The notes under the pieces: model-generated | Seen by the model: only the letters and a program-made list of their open reading frames with translations | The model's database searches: none | What the model was told of the DNA's origin: nothing | In this document: positions 40,471-50,223 of the stretch, piece by piece | Numbering within the stretch: position 1 is the first letter of the stretch | Layout: each line of letters starts with the position of its first letter | Origin: an uncultured Verrucomicrobiota bacterium | GTDB lineage: Bacteria; Verrucomicrobiota; Verrucomicrobiia; Opitutales; Opitutaceae | Length of the DNA: 64,000 nucleotides | Reading direction: 5' to 3' | NCBI GenBank assembly: GCA_903960515.1 | Contig: CAJCBL010000171.1 | Span: 1 to 64,000, forward strand | Made by a program: the position numbers and the translations under genes

Positions 40471-41679
40471 TCACTGCCCGGGCGCCAGCCGCTCCCGCAA
40501 CTCGGCGATGATCTCATCGGCGTCGTGCGCGAGGTCGATGACCTCCACCAGAATCGGGCCGAGGTGCACCGCTGGGATCAGCTTCTCTTCCTGGCACGAC
40601 TCCATGGCGCGCAGCGCGTCGTCGAGGTAAATACGGGCGCGTTTGAGGCGGACGATGATGCTTGCGCATGAGCCCAGTGGTGGCGGCCACTCCCTGTGGT
40701 TGAGTGCACCGGCCAGTTTGACGGCAGCCTTGAGTACGCAGCCTTCCAATTCCACCACAGGGTGTTCCTCGCCTGCCCCCTTTGGGGCCCACGCCTGATC
40801 CTCGGATTCCAAAGACAGCGCCTCGGCGAACTCGAAGGCCCGCTGCGCCAGCGGGTGTTCGTATTGTGGGGTGTTTCCCGCCTCGGGATCGGCCAGCAGG
40901 TCTTCGGCGGCGCGGTTCATCTCCTCAAGCCATTCGGCGTTGCGGGCAAGCTGCTCCGGGCTGGGCTCGGGCTCCCCCAGCTCTCGCCGCAGCCGCTCGA
41001 TCTCCTCCTCCAGGATCTTTGCGTAGTCGGCTGCCTCACCTTCGCGTGCTAGTCGCGCTTGGACGCGGTCCGCCAGCAGATCGCTTCGCGCCTGCGCCCT
41101 CTCGGCTTCCAGCTCGGAAGGAGGGGGCTGGCACTCGTCGCCTGTTTCGGCGGCCGGTTCGGCCTCTTCCTTCTCGGCCTGGGGCTTCTCGGTCAAGTCC
41201 CCGGCGTCGCACGCGTTTATGAGCCGCTGGATCTCCTCCTCCGCTAGCGTGAGCTCCCAGGTGGGGTCCCCCACGATCATGAGCTCGTATTCCACGGTCT
41301 CGAGGACCACTCGGCCGTTGGAGTCGCTGAACCATTCGAGATAGAGAGCGTTGCCCCAGTGGGAGGGGAACGGCTTGCGGGCCGCATAGTATTCGCCGAT
41401 CTGATCCATCGGAATGTCGGGAACGCGGACCTTGCGGGAGGCGGTGAGCTCGCCGGCGGAGCCGCGTTGGACAGAGGCGAAACCCTCGAGGTCGGCTGCC
41501 TTGGGACGGGGGTTGGTGAACTCGAGTCGCCGGCCGGCGAGGTCGTGGCGGCAGTCGCCGGCCAGGTCGAGCACGACCGGCTCCGCGCGGCCGACCAGCC
41601 AGAGCCGCCCGGTAACACGGCCGCGGGTGCGGTTGTCCACTTCACCTCGGATCACAGCTTCATCGATGCGCCAAGCCAT
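40471..41679 (-). CDS. Conserved hypothetical protein with acidic coiled-coil centre
   Basis: A 402-residue soluble protein starting at the ATG at 41679 (MAWRIDEAVIRGEV); an in-frame ATG five codons upstream exists. The first ~140 residues look like a compact beta domain (WRIDEAVIRGEVDNRTRGRV, LWLVGRAEPVVLDL). Residues ~150-260 are highly charged and probably helical or coiled-coil (EKEEAEPAAETGDE, EEEIERLRRELGEPE). The last ~110 residues form a helical domain (EGCVLKAAVKLAGALNHREW). No function was recognised. Codon use and length indicate a real gene, unlike the decayed region beside it. Confidence 0.65.
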   Translation of the reverse strand: MAWRIDEAVIRGEVDNRTRGRVTGRLWLVGRAEPVVLDLAGDCRHDLAGRRLEFTNPRPKAADLEGFASVQRGSAGELTASRKVRVPDIPMDQIGEYYAARKPFPSHWGNALYLEWFSDSNGRVVLETVEYELMIVGDPTWELTLAEEEIQRLINACDAGDLTEKPQAEKEEAEPAAETGDECQPPPSELEAERAQARSDLLADRVQARLAREGEAADYAKILEEEIERLRRELGEPEPSPEQLARNAEWLEEMNRAAEDLLADPEAGNTPQYEHPLAQRAFEFAEALSLESEDQAWAPKGAGEEHPVVELEGCVLKAAVKLAGALNHREWPPPLGSCASIIVRLKRARIYLDDALRAMESCQEEKLIPAVHLGPILVEVIDLAHDADEIIAELRERLAPGQ

Positions 41680-41781
41680 GCCGCACGTTGGCAAACCTCC
41701 GGGGCGGAGGCGAGCCGGGGAATTGGGGTCGGGTATCGCATTTCCTCAGGTCAGGTCCGACCCCGGCCGCGAGGTTGTGGC

Positions 41782-41798
41782 CATGAAAACGTTTCATG
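41782..41798. promoter_or_regulatory. Operator-like palindrome upstream of the urea operon
   Basis: catgaaa-acg-tttcatg, a perfect 7+7 inverted repeat, lies ~96 bp before the beta-barrel gene. Its size and position suit a repressor or activator site. The regulator is unknown. Confidence 0.35.
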
Positions 41799-41893
41799 TA
41801 AGCACCGGAGGCGGGGGCATGGGGGCTGCTAAGTGGTAAGTCCGCCGCGCCCGCCAGCCGGGCGCGTTTCAAAACATAATCCACAAACAGAAT

Positions 41894-42886
41894 ATGAAGC
41901 TCCCTAACTCCCTGAAACTTGCGGGCGCCACGGCCGCCGCCCTAGTCGTCTCCAGCTCCTTGATGGCCGAAATCGAGCTCACGAAGGAGTTCTCGCTGAG
42001 TGGTTACGTAGTTGGTTCGGCCTCCACCAACAAGATCCAGGGCTCCTCCTCCGACAGCAACTTGGACCTCGACGCCTACAAGCTGCTGGGCGTGGGCAAG
42101 TTCGACAAGGTCTCGATCACCGGCAGTGTATTCGCCTTCGGCACAGGCAGCGGCGACGGCTTCGGCTCCTCGCCCATCGTGCTCGATGCCTACGGCACCT
42201 ACGACTTCGGGGGCGGAAGCACTGTAACGGCCGGCAAGTTCCTGAGCTGGCTGGGCTACGAGGCGTTCGACCCGATCAACATGCTGCAACTCAGCTATGC
42301 CAACACGGGCAGCACCGGGTTCATACCCGCCTACCATACCGGCGTGAAGGCCGAGAAGAGCACCGAGGCCTTCGCCGCCGGTGTTGCCGTTCTGGATTCC
42401 GTCTACGGCCCCACCTACTACAAGGGCGACGGCGATCTGGACAACGGAGTGGGACTGGAAGCCTACTTCACCTACAAGGCGATCAAGGACTTCACCCTCT
42501 TCGCCGGCCTGGCCTACGACACCGGCGACGCCGCCAAGGCCAAGGCGTTCACGGCAGACCTGTGGGCTCAGTACGTGTTGGGCAAGACCACCTTCGCCGG
42601 TGAGTTCTGCTACGGCAGCAAGGACTACAAGGCCTCCAGCTCGGCAGACGGCTACTTCTGGCTGGCGCTCGTGAAACAAGCCTTCGACGACAAGTGGTCG
42701 CTCACCGGCCGCATCAGCGGGGGTGAAGGAGTCGACAAGGACAAGTTCACCCGCTTCACGGTCGCGCCCGCCTATGCTGTAACCAAGAACCTCGATATTG
42801 TCGCAGAATATACCTACACCGACCTCAGCCACGCGGCAGCCGACTACGCCCACTACGCCGGCATCCAGGTCCGCTTCAAGTTCTGA
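41894..42886 (+). CDS. Outer-membrane beta-barrel (porin-like) protein
   Basis: A 330-residue exported protein: signal peptide (LAGATAAALVVSSSLMA), then alternating amphipathic strands throughout and a terminal IQVRFKF, the phenylalanine signature of outer-membrane barrels. Family looks like the putative beta-barrel/porin-like group. It lies 117 bp before urtA on the same strand, with a terminator-like hairpin between, so it is a good candidate channel for urea or short amides across the outer membrane. That substrate is inferred from position only. Confidence 0.75.
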   Translation: MKLPNSLKLAGATAAALVVSSSLMAEIELTKEFSLSGYVVGSASTNKIQGSSSDSNLDLDAYKLLGVGKFDKVSITGSVFAFGTGSGDGFGSSPIVLDAYGTYDFGGGSTVTAGKFLSWLGYEAFDPINMLQLSYANTGSTGFIPAYHTGVKAEKSTEAFAAGVAVLDSVYGPTYYKGDGDLDNGVGLEAYFTYKAIKDFTLFAGLAYDTGDAAKAKAFTADLWAQYVLGKTTFAGEFCYGSKDYKASSSADGYFWLALVKQAFDDKWSLTGRISGGEGVDKDKFTRFTVAPAYAVTKNLDIVAEYTYTDLSHAAADYAHYAGIQVRFKF

Positions 42887-42925
42887 GTGCCGCCGGCACT
42901 GCTGAACTTCGATTGATTCACTCCA

Positions 42926-42955
42926 GCGCGCGGCCTCTACCCACGGGCCGCGCGC
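42926..42955 (+). terminator. Hairpin between the barrel gene and urtA
   Basis: A perfect 10-bp stem gcgcgcggcc/ggccgcgcgc with a 10-nt loop, followed by cttccctctcc. It could partly terminate or stabilise the upstream message. Confidence 0.5.
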
Positions 42956-43003
42956 CTTCCCTCTCCCGGTCCACCCATCACCCGTTCGTATCCAACTCAC
43001 TTC

Positions 43004-44287
43004 ATGCGCACACCCTGGAAAGCACTCTTCGCCGGCACGGCCTTCGCGATCGCCGGTTTCGCCACCACCCTCTCCGCCGCCGATAAAACAGTAAAGGTCG
43101 GCGTTCTCCACTCCCTCTCCGGCACGATGGCCATCAGCGAGACTTCGCTGCGCGACGTGCTGCTCTTCACCTTCGACGAGATCAATGCCGCGGGCGGCAT
43201 CAAGGTCGGCGGCGACACCTACAAGATCGAGCCGGTGGTCGTCGACGGCGCCTCCAACTGGCCCCTCTTCGCCGAGAAAGCCAAGCAGTTGCTCGAGCAG
43301 GACAAGGTCGCCGTGACCTTCGGCTGCTGGACCTCCGTAAGCCGCAAGTCGGTGCTGCCCGTATTCGAAAAGAACAACGGCCTCCTGTTCTACCCCGTAC
43401 AGTACGAGGGCGAGGAGGAGAGCCAGAACGTGTTCTACACCGCCGAGGCGGTGAACCAGCAGGCGACACCTGCGGTCGACTACTACCTGGCCGAGGGCAA
43501 GAAGAAGTTCTACCTGCTGGGCTCCGACTATGTGTACCCGCAGACCACCAACCTGGTGCTCCTTGAGTATCTGCTCTCCAAGGGCGTACCGCTCGAGAAC
43601 ATCGGTGGCGGTTTCCGCAAGGACGGCGCCGGGAAGATCATCTCCGCCGGCAAGTACACACCCTTCGGACACACCGACTACCAGCAGATCGTGGCCGAGA
43701 TCAAGCAGTTCGCCGCCTCCGGCGACGCCTGCGTGATCTCCACGCTCAACGGCGACACCAACGTGCCCTTCTTCAAGGAGTATGCAGCCTCCGGACTCAC
43801 AGCGGAAACCTGCCCGGTGGTCTCCTTCTCCATCTCCGAAGACGAGTTCCGCGGGCTGCCCGCCGACAAGCTCGTGGGACAGCTCGGCTGCTGGACCTAC
43901 TTCCAGTCGCTGAACACGCCGGCCAACAAGAAGTTCGTGGGCGCGTTCAAGAAGTGGCTCTCCACATCCACTGTGCCTGGCATCGTAAAGGACGGCCGCG
44001 TGACCTGCTCGCCCATGGTTCTCTCCTACGATGGCGTCTACCTCTGGAAGGAAGCCGTTGAGAAGGCCGGCACCTTTGCGGTGGATGGCGTACGCACGTC
44101 CCTCAAATCAGGGCTCTCCTTTGCGGGTCCTGGCGGCACTGTCACCACACAGCCGAACATGCACCTCACCAAGAACGTCTACATCGGCGAAACCAAGGCC
44201 GACGGCCAGTTCAAGATCCTCAAGTCCTTCGAGGGCGTCTACGGCGAGCCCTGGCTGAAGGGCAAGTTCAAGGCGGCCGCCAAGTAA
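43004..44287 (+). CDS. urtA: Urea ABC transporter substrate-binding protein
   Basis: A 427-residue periplasmic binding protein of the UrtA type. Signal peptide ([16 protein letters not shown]), then [15 protein letters not shown] and the UrtA-typical [15 protein letters not shown]. It captures urea and delivers it to UrtBC. First gene of the transporter set. It is followed by two terminator-like hairpins that could keep its transcript more abundant than those of the permease genes. Confidence 0.95.
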   Translation: MRTPWKALFAGTAFAIAGFATTLSAADKTVKVGVLHSLSGTMAISETSLRDVLLFTFDEINAAGGIKVGGDTYKIEPVVVDGASNWPLFAEKAKQLLEQDKVAVTFGCWTSVSRKSVLPVFEKNNGLLFYPVQYEGEEESQNVFYTAEAVNQQATPAVDYYLAEGKKKFYLLGSDYVYPQTTNLVLLEYLLSKGVPLENIGGGFRKDGAGKIISAGKYTPFGHTDYQQIVAEIKQFAASGDACVISTLNGDTNVPFFKEYAASGLTAETCPVVSFSISEDEFRGLPADKLVGQLGCWTYFQSLNTPANKKFVGAFKKWLSTSTVPGIVKDGRVTCSPMVLSYDGVYLWKEAVEKAGTFAVDGVRTSLKSGLSFAGPGGTVTTQPNMHLTKNVYIGETKADGQFKILKSFEGVYGEPWLKGKFKAAAK

Positions 44288-44326
44288 CCGGCGCCACGGC
44301 ACACCCGAAAGTATCCACACATAGGG

Positions 44327-44354
44327 GCGGCACCCACCGGTGCCGCACCTTTTT
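44327..44354 (+). terminator. Terminator-like hairpin after urtA
   Basis: An 8-bp stem gcggcacc/ggtgccgc with a 4-nt loop, followed by acctttttg. Confidence 0.75.
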
Positions 44355-44523
44355 GCGTCCCCGGGAGGCCGGGTGCGTGGCCTGTATCCGCAACCTCGGC
44401 GGCCCGGAATCTCGCGCCCTACCCGCCGGCTGGCGCAGCGGGGGCTGGCCCTGGCGCCCTGCCTGGCCTCAAGGTCCGGCCGCGCCGGTGCAAATGCCCG
44501 GATCCGACATATCCGTAGCTTTT

Positions 44524-44544
44524 CGCCCACCTGATGGGCGTTTT
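44524..44544 (+). terminator. Second terminator-like hairpin before urtB
   Basis: A 6-bp stem cgccca/tgggcg with a 5-nt loop and a tttt run, about 100 bp before the urtB start. Confidence 0.5.
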
Positions 44545-44646
44545 CGGTCAATCGCGCCGGCTTCGCCCCATGGGCGGCGCCACCACTGGTAAACTTGGCC
44601 CCGCTCTCCACTTGGCCCGATCCTTGCGTAGGCAGCACTTCTACCT

Positions 44647-46371
44647 GTGAGAACTCCCGCCCGCCACCTCTCCCGGCTTCTCCGTATTCTCAGCGCTGTG
44701 GCGCTGCTGTCCGGCTTCGCCCACGCCAGTGAGCTCGCCCGGGGCACCATCGTCCGCGCCGTCCTGGCCGACTCTCCCGCCCAGCAGCGCGACCTCATTG
44801 TCTCGCTCGCCGGCCAGGGCGACCCCGCCATCCCCACCCTCCTGGAGGCCTGGCGCAAGGACTCACTCTTTCTCTACGACGCACCGGATGGAACCCGTGT
44901 ACCCATCCAGCTCGTGCACGCCAAGGATTCGGCCGACGCCCAGGAGGCGCTTCGCGTGGCCGACGGCCTGCCACTGCTCGATGCCTCGGGCCTGCCGCTG
45001 CGGCTGGTGGGCGCCGACCTCACCCCGGTCGAGCACACCTCGGCGCTGCGCCGGGCCATGAAATCGGTAGTGGATCTTCTGGACCTCGCCTCGCCGGACA
45101 CGGAAAAACGTATCCGTGCAATTCAAACCCTCGGCTTCGCGCAGGAGCCCGACAAGCTTCCCCTCCTCGAAAAACGTCTGGCGACCGAGACGGATCCGAG
45201 CGTGCACACCGTTCTGCGCGAAGCCATCGCGCTGATCGGCCTAAAGGCGCCAACCGCCGGGGCCAAGCTGGCCGCGCTCGCGGAGCTTCGAGAGCTGCAC
45301 ACCCTCGCCAGTTCCGACCTCGTGAAGCTGGCGCTCAAGGACGCCGAGGCCGCCCAGGATTCCGCGCTCATCGATGCCGCCCACTCCGCGGTGATCGCCA
45401 TCGAAACCCACCGCTCGACAGTCAATTTCCTGGGTACGCTGTTCCGAGGTGCCTCGCTGGGGAGCATCCTGCTGGTGGTGGCCCTCGGGCTGTCGATCAC
45501 CTTCGGCCTCATGGGGGTGATCAACATGGCACACGGCGAGATGATAGCGGTGGGTGCGTATACCACCTACGTAGTGCAAAACCTCTTCGGAGAGGGGCTC
45601 TCGCTTTCGCCCTTCGGTGTCTCCTTCACCCTTCCCGGCCTTCACGCCACCGGCTGGGGCTACCAGAGCTATTTCGCGGTCGCCCTGCCGATGAGCTTCC
45701 TGGCCGCGGCGCTGGTTGGTATCGCACTGGAGCGCACAGTTATCCAGTTCCTGTACCGCCGCCCATTGGAGAGCCTGCTGGCCACCTGGGGCGTGTCGCT
45801 CGTGCTCCAGCAGCTCTTCCGCCTGGTGTTCGGCGCCAACAACGTGCAGGTATCCAGCCCGGCCTTCCTGAGCGGCCACTGGACGATCAATGAGATCCTC
45901 CTGGGATGGAACCGAGTCTTCGTGATCGGCTTCGCCGGGCTGATCGTACTGGGAGTCTGGTTGGTGCTCACCCGCACCTCCCTCGGGCTGCTCATCCGAG
46001 CGGTGATGCAGAACCGAGGCATGGCCTCCTGCATGGGCGTGCGTACCCAACGCGTGAACATGCTTACCTTCGGCCTGGGCAGCGGGCTGGCGGGGCTGGC
46101 GGGCGCCTTCCTCAGCCAGATCGGCAACGTGGGCCCCTCGCTTGGACAAAACTACATCGTGGACTGCTTCATGACGGTGGTGGTGGGCGGAGTGGGCAAC
46201 ATCGGCGGCACCGTACTCAGCGCGTTCGGGATCGGCATGACTGACCAGGCGCTCCAGCAGATCCTGCTCAACCCCGTGCTGGGCAAGATCCTGGTGCTCG
46301 TAGCCATTATTCTCTTCCTGCAATGGCGCCCCGCCGGGCTCTTCGCCACCCGCAGCCGCAGCCTCGACTGA
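44647..46371 (+). CDS. urtB: Urea ABC transporter permease UrtB
   Basis: A 574-residue inner-membrane permease. As in other UrtB proteins, a signal-like hydrophobic N-terminus and a ~240-residue extracytoplasmic, helical-repeat-like domain precede the LivH-type permease domain (from about residue 265: SIGLG-like LGLSITFGLMGVINMAHGEMIAVG). The start is a GTG at 44647. With UrtC it forms the membrane channel of the transporter. Confidence 0.92.
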   Translation: MRTPARHLSRLLRILSAVALLSGFAHASELARGTIVRAVLADSPAQQRDLIVSLAGQGDPAIPTLLEAWRKDSLFLYDAPDGTRVPIQLVHAKDSADAQEALRVADGLPLLDASGLPLRLVGADLTPVEHTSALRRAMKSVVDLLDLASPDTEKRIRAIQTLGFAQEPDKLPLLEKRLATETDPSVHTVLREAIALIGLKAPTAGAKLAALAELRELHTLASSDLVKLALKDAEAAQDSALIDAAHSAVIAIETHRSTVNFLGTLFRGASLGSILLVVALGLSITFGLMGVINMAHGEMIAVGAYTTYVVQNLFGEGLSLSPFGVSFTLPGLHATGWGYQSYFAVALPMSFLAAALVGIALERTVIQFLYRRPLESLLATWGVSLVLQQLFRLVFGANNVQVSSPAFLSGHWTINEILLGWNRVFVIGFAGLIVLGVWLVLTRTSLGLLIRAVMQNRGMASCMGVRTQRVNMLTFGLGSGLAGLAGAFLSQIGNVGPSLGQNYIVDCFMTVVVGGVGNIGGTVLSAFGIGMTDQALQQILLNPVLGKILVLVAIILFLQWRPAGLFATRSRSLD

Positions 46372-46429
46372 GCCGCCGGCGACATCGGCCTCCCCGCCCC
46401 TTCTTCAATCTGCCCTCGAAACCCATCAC

Positions 46430-47596
46430 ATGTCCCGCGTAGCCGCCTTTTTCTCCGCACGTCGCAACCCCCGCTCCATCTCACGCGGCGAACTCTTCGC
46501 CGTGGGCATCCTCGCGGTGCTGGTGGTGCTCATACTGCCTTTCGCCAACCAGCAGGGCTGGATCTCCAACTTCTCGATAAACCTCTGGGGCAAGTACCTC
46601 TGCTACGCCCTGCTCGCCATCTCGGTGGACCTGCTCTGGGGATACACAGGGCTTCTCAGCCTGGGCCAGGCGCTCTTCTTCAGTCTGGGCGGCTACATGA
46701 TCGGCATGCACCTCATGCGCCGTATCGGCGACCTGGGCCAATACCACAAACCGATCCCGGACTTCCTGGTCTTCCTCGGCTGGACCGACCTTCCGGCCTT
46801 CTGGCGGCCCTTCGACAGCTTCCCCTTCGCCCTTGCGGTGATGCTGGTGTTGCCCGCCCTGCTGGCATGGATCTTCGGCTACTTGGCCTTCCGCTCCCGC
46901 ATCAAGGGCGTGTACTTCTCCATTCTCACACAGGCCCTCACCTACGGCGCCGCGCTGATGTTCTTCCGCAACGACCTGCTCATGGGCGGCAACAACGGCT
47001 TCACCGACTTCAAGTTCATCCTCGGCTTCGATGTCCGCGACGCCACGACGCAGCGCGGCCTCTTCGTTGTCACAGCCCTCACCCTGCTCGTGGTGTATCT
47101 GGCCTGCCGCTGGCTCAACGGGACCAAGTTTGGCCTCGTGCAACAGGCCGTGCGCGACGGCGAGAACCGCGCCCTGTTTTCTGGTTACGCCACCGCCCAC
47201 TTTAAGCTCTTCGTCTTCATCGTGAGCGCTATCATCGCCTCCATCGGCGGGGCTCTCTATGTGCCGCAGGTCGGCATCATCAACCCGAGTGAGATGACTC
47301 CCGAGAAATCCCTCGAGGCCGTCGTGTGGGTGGCCGTAGGCGGGCGAGGCACTCTCCTTGGCCCGGTAATCGGGGCCGTGGCTGTTAACGCGCTCAAGAG
47401 CTGGGCTACGCGCGCCATACCCGATCTCTGGATTCTCCTGATGGGCGGGCTATTCATCGTGGTGGTCCTCTTCCTGCCCGGCGGCATCGTCAGCGTCCCC
47501 GCGAAATGCCGCGCCTGGTTCGCCGCCCGCCGTCGCCAATCAACCGATGCCGAGGCGTCCGCCCCCGCCGTAGCAGTCGCGAAAACCGAGAGCTGA
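46430..47596 (+). CDS. urtC: Urea ABC transporter permease UrtC
   Basis: A 388-residue LivM-type permease with about nine membrane segments, including LLWGYTGLLSLGQALFFSLG and the cytoplasmic loop that couples to the ATPases (AVRDGENRALFSGY). It ends in a short Ala-rich hydrophilic tail. It follows urtB by 58 bp. Confidence 0.93.
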   Translation: MSRVAAFFSARRNPRSISRGELFAVGILAVLVVLILPFANQQGWISNFSINLWGKYLCYALLAISVDLLWGYTGLLSLGQALFFSLGGYMIGMHLMRRIGDLGQYHKPIPDFLVFLGWTDLPAFWRPFDSFPFALAVMLVLPALLAWIFGYLAFRSRIKGVYFSILTQALTYGAALMFFRNDLLMGGNNGFTDFKFILGFDVRDATTQRGLFVVTALTLLVVYLACRWLNGTKFGLVQQAVRDGENRALFSGYATAHFKLFVFIVSAIIASIGGALYVPQVGIINPSEMTPEKSLEAVVWVAVGGRGTLLGPVIGAVAVNALKSWATRAIPDLWILLMGGLFIVVVLFLPGGIVSVPAKCRAWFAARRRQSTDAEASAPAVAVAKTES

Positions 47597-47650
47597 CCCG
47601 CGCTGCGTCCAATCCCCACTCCGCATTCCGAAATCCGAATTTTCCCGCCG

Positions 47651-48421
47651 ATGCCTCACGCCATCCTCACCGTCGAAGACGTCTCCAAGACCTACGACGG
47701 CTTCCGCGCCATTTCGGACCTCAACTTCTATCTCTTCGAGGGAGAACTGCGCACGGTCATCGGCCCCAACGGAGCGGGCAAGTCCACCTTCTTCGACCTG
47801 ATCTCCGGTCGTGCGAAACCCGACACCGGCAAGATCGAGTTCGGCTCGGACCCCGCCAGCACCATCGACCTCACCGCCCGCAACGAATACCAGATCAACC
47901 GCCTCGGCATCGGGCGGAAGTTCCAGACACCCAGTGTCTACACCGAGCATACCGTATGGGACAACCTAGTGCTCTCCCTCAAGGGCCCGCGCGGCGTATT
48001 CGCCTCCCTCTTCCATCGCCTGAGTTCGGCCGACCGCGACCGCCTCGACGAACTGCTCAAGCTCGTACGCCTCGACTCGAAGCGGGACTGGAACGCCGGC
48101 CTGCTCGCCCACGGAGAGAAGCAGTGGCTGGAGATCGGAATGCTCCTGGCCCAGCAGCCCAAGCTCCTGCTGGTCGACGAACCCGCTGCCGGCATGACGG
48201 ATGAGGAGACGCATCGCACCGGCGAGCTCCTCCTGTCGCTAGCCGGCAAACACAGCATCGTCGTCATCGAGCACGACATGACCTTTGTTCGCCAGATCGC
48301 CCAAAACGGCAAGGTGACCGTCCTGCACCAAGGCACCGTGCTCTGCGAGGGCAAGTTCGACGATGTGCAGGCCAACCCCAAGGTGCGCGAAGTCTACCTC
48401 GGCCGGGGCAAAGTGCGCTAA
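47651..48421 (+). CDS. urtD: Urea ABC transporter ATPase UrtD
   Basis: A 256-residue ABC ATPase, with Walker A GPNGAGKST, signature LAHGEKQWLEIGM (the LSHGxKQWLEIGM form typical of UrtD), Walker B LLLVDEPAAGM and the switch histidine in IVVIEHDM. One of the two nucleotide-binding subunits. Confidence 0.93.
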   Translation: MPHAILTVEDVSKTYDGFRAISDLNFYLFEGELRTVIGPNGAGKSTFFDLISGRAKPDTGKIEFGSDPASTIDLTARNEYQINRLGIGRKFQTPSVYTEHTVWDNLVLSLKGPRGVFASLFHRLSSADRDRLDELLKLVRLDSKRDWNAGLLAHGEKQWLEIGMLLAQQPKLLLVDEPAAGMTDEETHRTGELLLSLAGKHSIVVIEHDMTFVRQIAQNGKVTVLHQGTVLCEGKFDDVQANPKVREVYLGRGKVR

Positions 48422-48428
48422 CGCTATG

Positions 48429-48530
48429 GAAGATCGAAGAGTACAGAATGATGAACCTCCTAATCTATCCGTCGCAGGGTCAGCCATTCCTTCTGCACTC
48501 TGCATTCTAAAATCCGCCCTTCTTCTCTCT
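48429..48530. repeat. Simple-word inverted sequence, urtD-urtE spacer
   Basis: gaagatcgaagagtacagaa near 48428 and, in inverted sense, the run ctctgcattctaaaatccgc near 48497 are built of the same words (cagaatg/cattctg, gaaga/tcttc). Complementarity is imperfect. Confidence 0.4.
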
Positions 48531-48532
48531 CT

Positions 48533-49318
48533 GTGCCCACTGTGACCACTCCGCTTCTACTCCTTTCTTCCGTCGAGACCGACATCGGTGGCTCGCGCAT
48601 CCTCCGCGGTGTGAACCTCCAGGTGAACCCCGGCGAGGTCGTGGCTCTCATGGGCCGCAATGGTGTCGGGAAAACCACCACACTTCGCTCCATCACCGGG
48701 GTGCTGCCGATCCGCTCCGGCACGATCACCTTTGCCGGCCAGCGCATCGACCGCCTTGCCTGCGATGCCCGGGCGCGCGCCGGTATCGGCTATGTGCCGC
48801 AGGGCCGCGACATCTTCCCGCACCTCACCGTGGAGGAGAACCTCCACGTAGGGCTCGTAGTCCACGGAGTGAAGGGCGCGGCCGCCCACTCCGCACTGGA
48901 GCGTGTATTCGCACTCTTCCCGGTGCTGAAGGAGATGCTCACCCGCAAGGGCGGCGTGCTCTCCGGCGGACAGCAGCAGCAGCTGGCCATCGGCCGCGCA
49001 CTGCTCACCTCGCCCCGGCTGCTCATCCTCGACGAGCCCACCGAGGGCATCCAGCCCTCCATCATCGACCACATCGGTGATACCTTGAAGAAGCTGAAAC
49101 TGGAGGAGCTCCGCCACGATCTGCTCGGGGAAATCGCCAGCGCGGTGAAGACGCTCCACTCCGAGGGCCGGCTCGCGATCCTGCTCGTCGAGCAGTATGT
49201 GGATTTTTGTCGCGAGGTGGCCGACCGCTTCTACGCCATGGACCGCGGTGCAGTAGTAGCCTCCGGACCGATCGCCACCCTCACCGACGAACTGGTGAAG
49301 GAGCATCTGCAGGTCTAA
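48533..49318 (+). CDS. urtE: Urea ABC transporter ATPase UrtE
   Basis: A 261-residue LivF-type ATPase: Walker A GRNGVGKTT, signature LSGGQQQQLAIGRALL, Walker B LLILDEPTEGIQPSII. It starts at a GTG at 48533. It is slightly long for UrtE because of an insertion of roughly 15-20 residues after EGIQPSIIDHIGDTLKK (about 190-208, rich in Leu, Glu, Lys), on the face opposite the nucleotide. It completes the transporter. Confidence 0.92.
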   Translation: MPTVTTPLLLLSSVETDIGGSRILRGVNLQVNPGEVVALMGRNGVGKTTTLRSITGVLPIRSGTITFAGQRIDRLACDARARAGIGYVPQGRDIFPHLTVEENLHVGLVVHGVKGAAAHSALERVFALFPVLKEMLTRKGGVLSGGQQQQLAIGRALLTSPRLLILDEPTEGIQPSIIDHIGDTLKKLKLEELRHDLLGEIASAVKTLHSEGRLAILLVEQYVDFCREVADRFYAMDRGAVVASGPIATLTDELVKEHLQV

Positions 49319-49438
49319 GTCCGAACGCAGAAGGCTGAACGCAGAACTCGACCCACTCCTGTTATCGCGTGTCCTCGCTTCTCATATTCCGGCTTCTGAA
49401 ATCGGCATTCTACCTTCATCCTTAGGTCTTCCGCCCCC
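49319..49438. repeat. Simple-word inverted sequence, urtE-ureA spacer
   Basis: gaacgcagaaggctgaacgc near 49322 and the inverted-sense run ttccggcttctgaaatcggc near 49387 share the words cagaa/ttctg and ggct/agcc. They could fold on themselves, imperfectly. Confidence 0.4.
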
Positions 49439-49740
<302 letters not shown>

Positions 49741-49741
<1 letters not shown>

Positions 49742-49876
49742 TTTTCGATTTTGGATTGCCGATTTGCGATTCAACTGAGCCTCCGGTCAACACGTCGACG
49801 TCATCCCGAATCGCCAGCTTGAGCCCCCCTTCATCCTTCCCCCAATCGGAAATCGGCAATCCCAAATCGAAAATCC
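49741..49876. repeat. Near-perfect 32-bp inverted repeat, ureA-ureB spacer
   Basis: The left arm begins gattttcgattttggattgc (49741) and the right arm ends caatcccaaatcgaaaatc (about 49876). About 30 of 32 positions pair, with a loop of ~72 nt. It can form a large hairpin in the urease mRNA just before the ureB start codon at 49879. Confidence 0.8.
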
Positions 49877-49878
49877 CC

Positions 49879-50223
49879 ATGATCCCCGGCGAAATCATCC
49901 CTGCTCCCGACGCACCCCCGCTGCTCGCCAATGTCGGGTTGCCCACCGTCACTCTTGAGGTCGTCAACACCGGCGATCGTCCTATCCAAGTGGGGTCGCA
50001 TTACCACTTTTTTGAGACAAACACCGCGCTTCGCTTCGACCGCGGCGCCGCCCGCGGTTTCCGCCTCAATATTCCCGCCGGCACCGCCGTACGTTTCGAA
50101 GCCGGGGACACCCGGCGTGTCGAGCTGGTGGCCCTCGCCGGCACCCGCGAGGTCTACGGCCTGAACGCCCTGATCGGCGGCCCGCTGGACCGGAATACTG
50201 AAGGGCTGAAACCTGAAGGCTGA
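49879..50223 (+). CDS. ureB: Urease beta subunit
   Basis: A 114-residue structural subunit. The family core is clear: IPGEIIPA at the start, [44 protein letters not shown]. The ATG at 49879 matches known starts. The last ~12 residues ([10 protein letters not shown]) are encoded by one arm of the inverted repeat that occupies the following spacer, so a repeat has apparently extended the C-terminus. Confidence 0.96.
   Translation: MIPGEIIPAPDAPPLLANVGLPTVTLEVVNTGDRPIQVGSHYHFFETNTALRFDRGAARGFRLNIPAGTAVRFEAGDTRRVELVALAGTREVYGLNALIGGPLDRNTEGLKPEG

Larger units (their letters stand above)
44288..44646. other. 359-bp urtA-urtB spacer with two hairpins
   Basis: No gene. It contains two intrinsic-terminator-like structures (44327-44354 and 44524-44544) and G+C-rich sequence between. 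The length is unusual for a urt operon and suggests attenuation or an internal promoter. Confidence 0.5.

Noticed and set aside
41782..41798. Palindrome as a catabolite (cre) site
   Set aside because: It is an odd-length palindrome centred on a single base and does not fit the cre consensus at the right half; kept only as a generic operator-like site.
41942..43672. 576-codon minus-strand frame across the barrel and urtA genes
   Set aside because: It runs across two well-supported genes and shows Val/Gly/Glu-rich shadow composition without domains.
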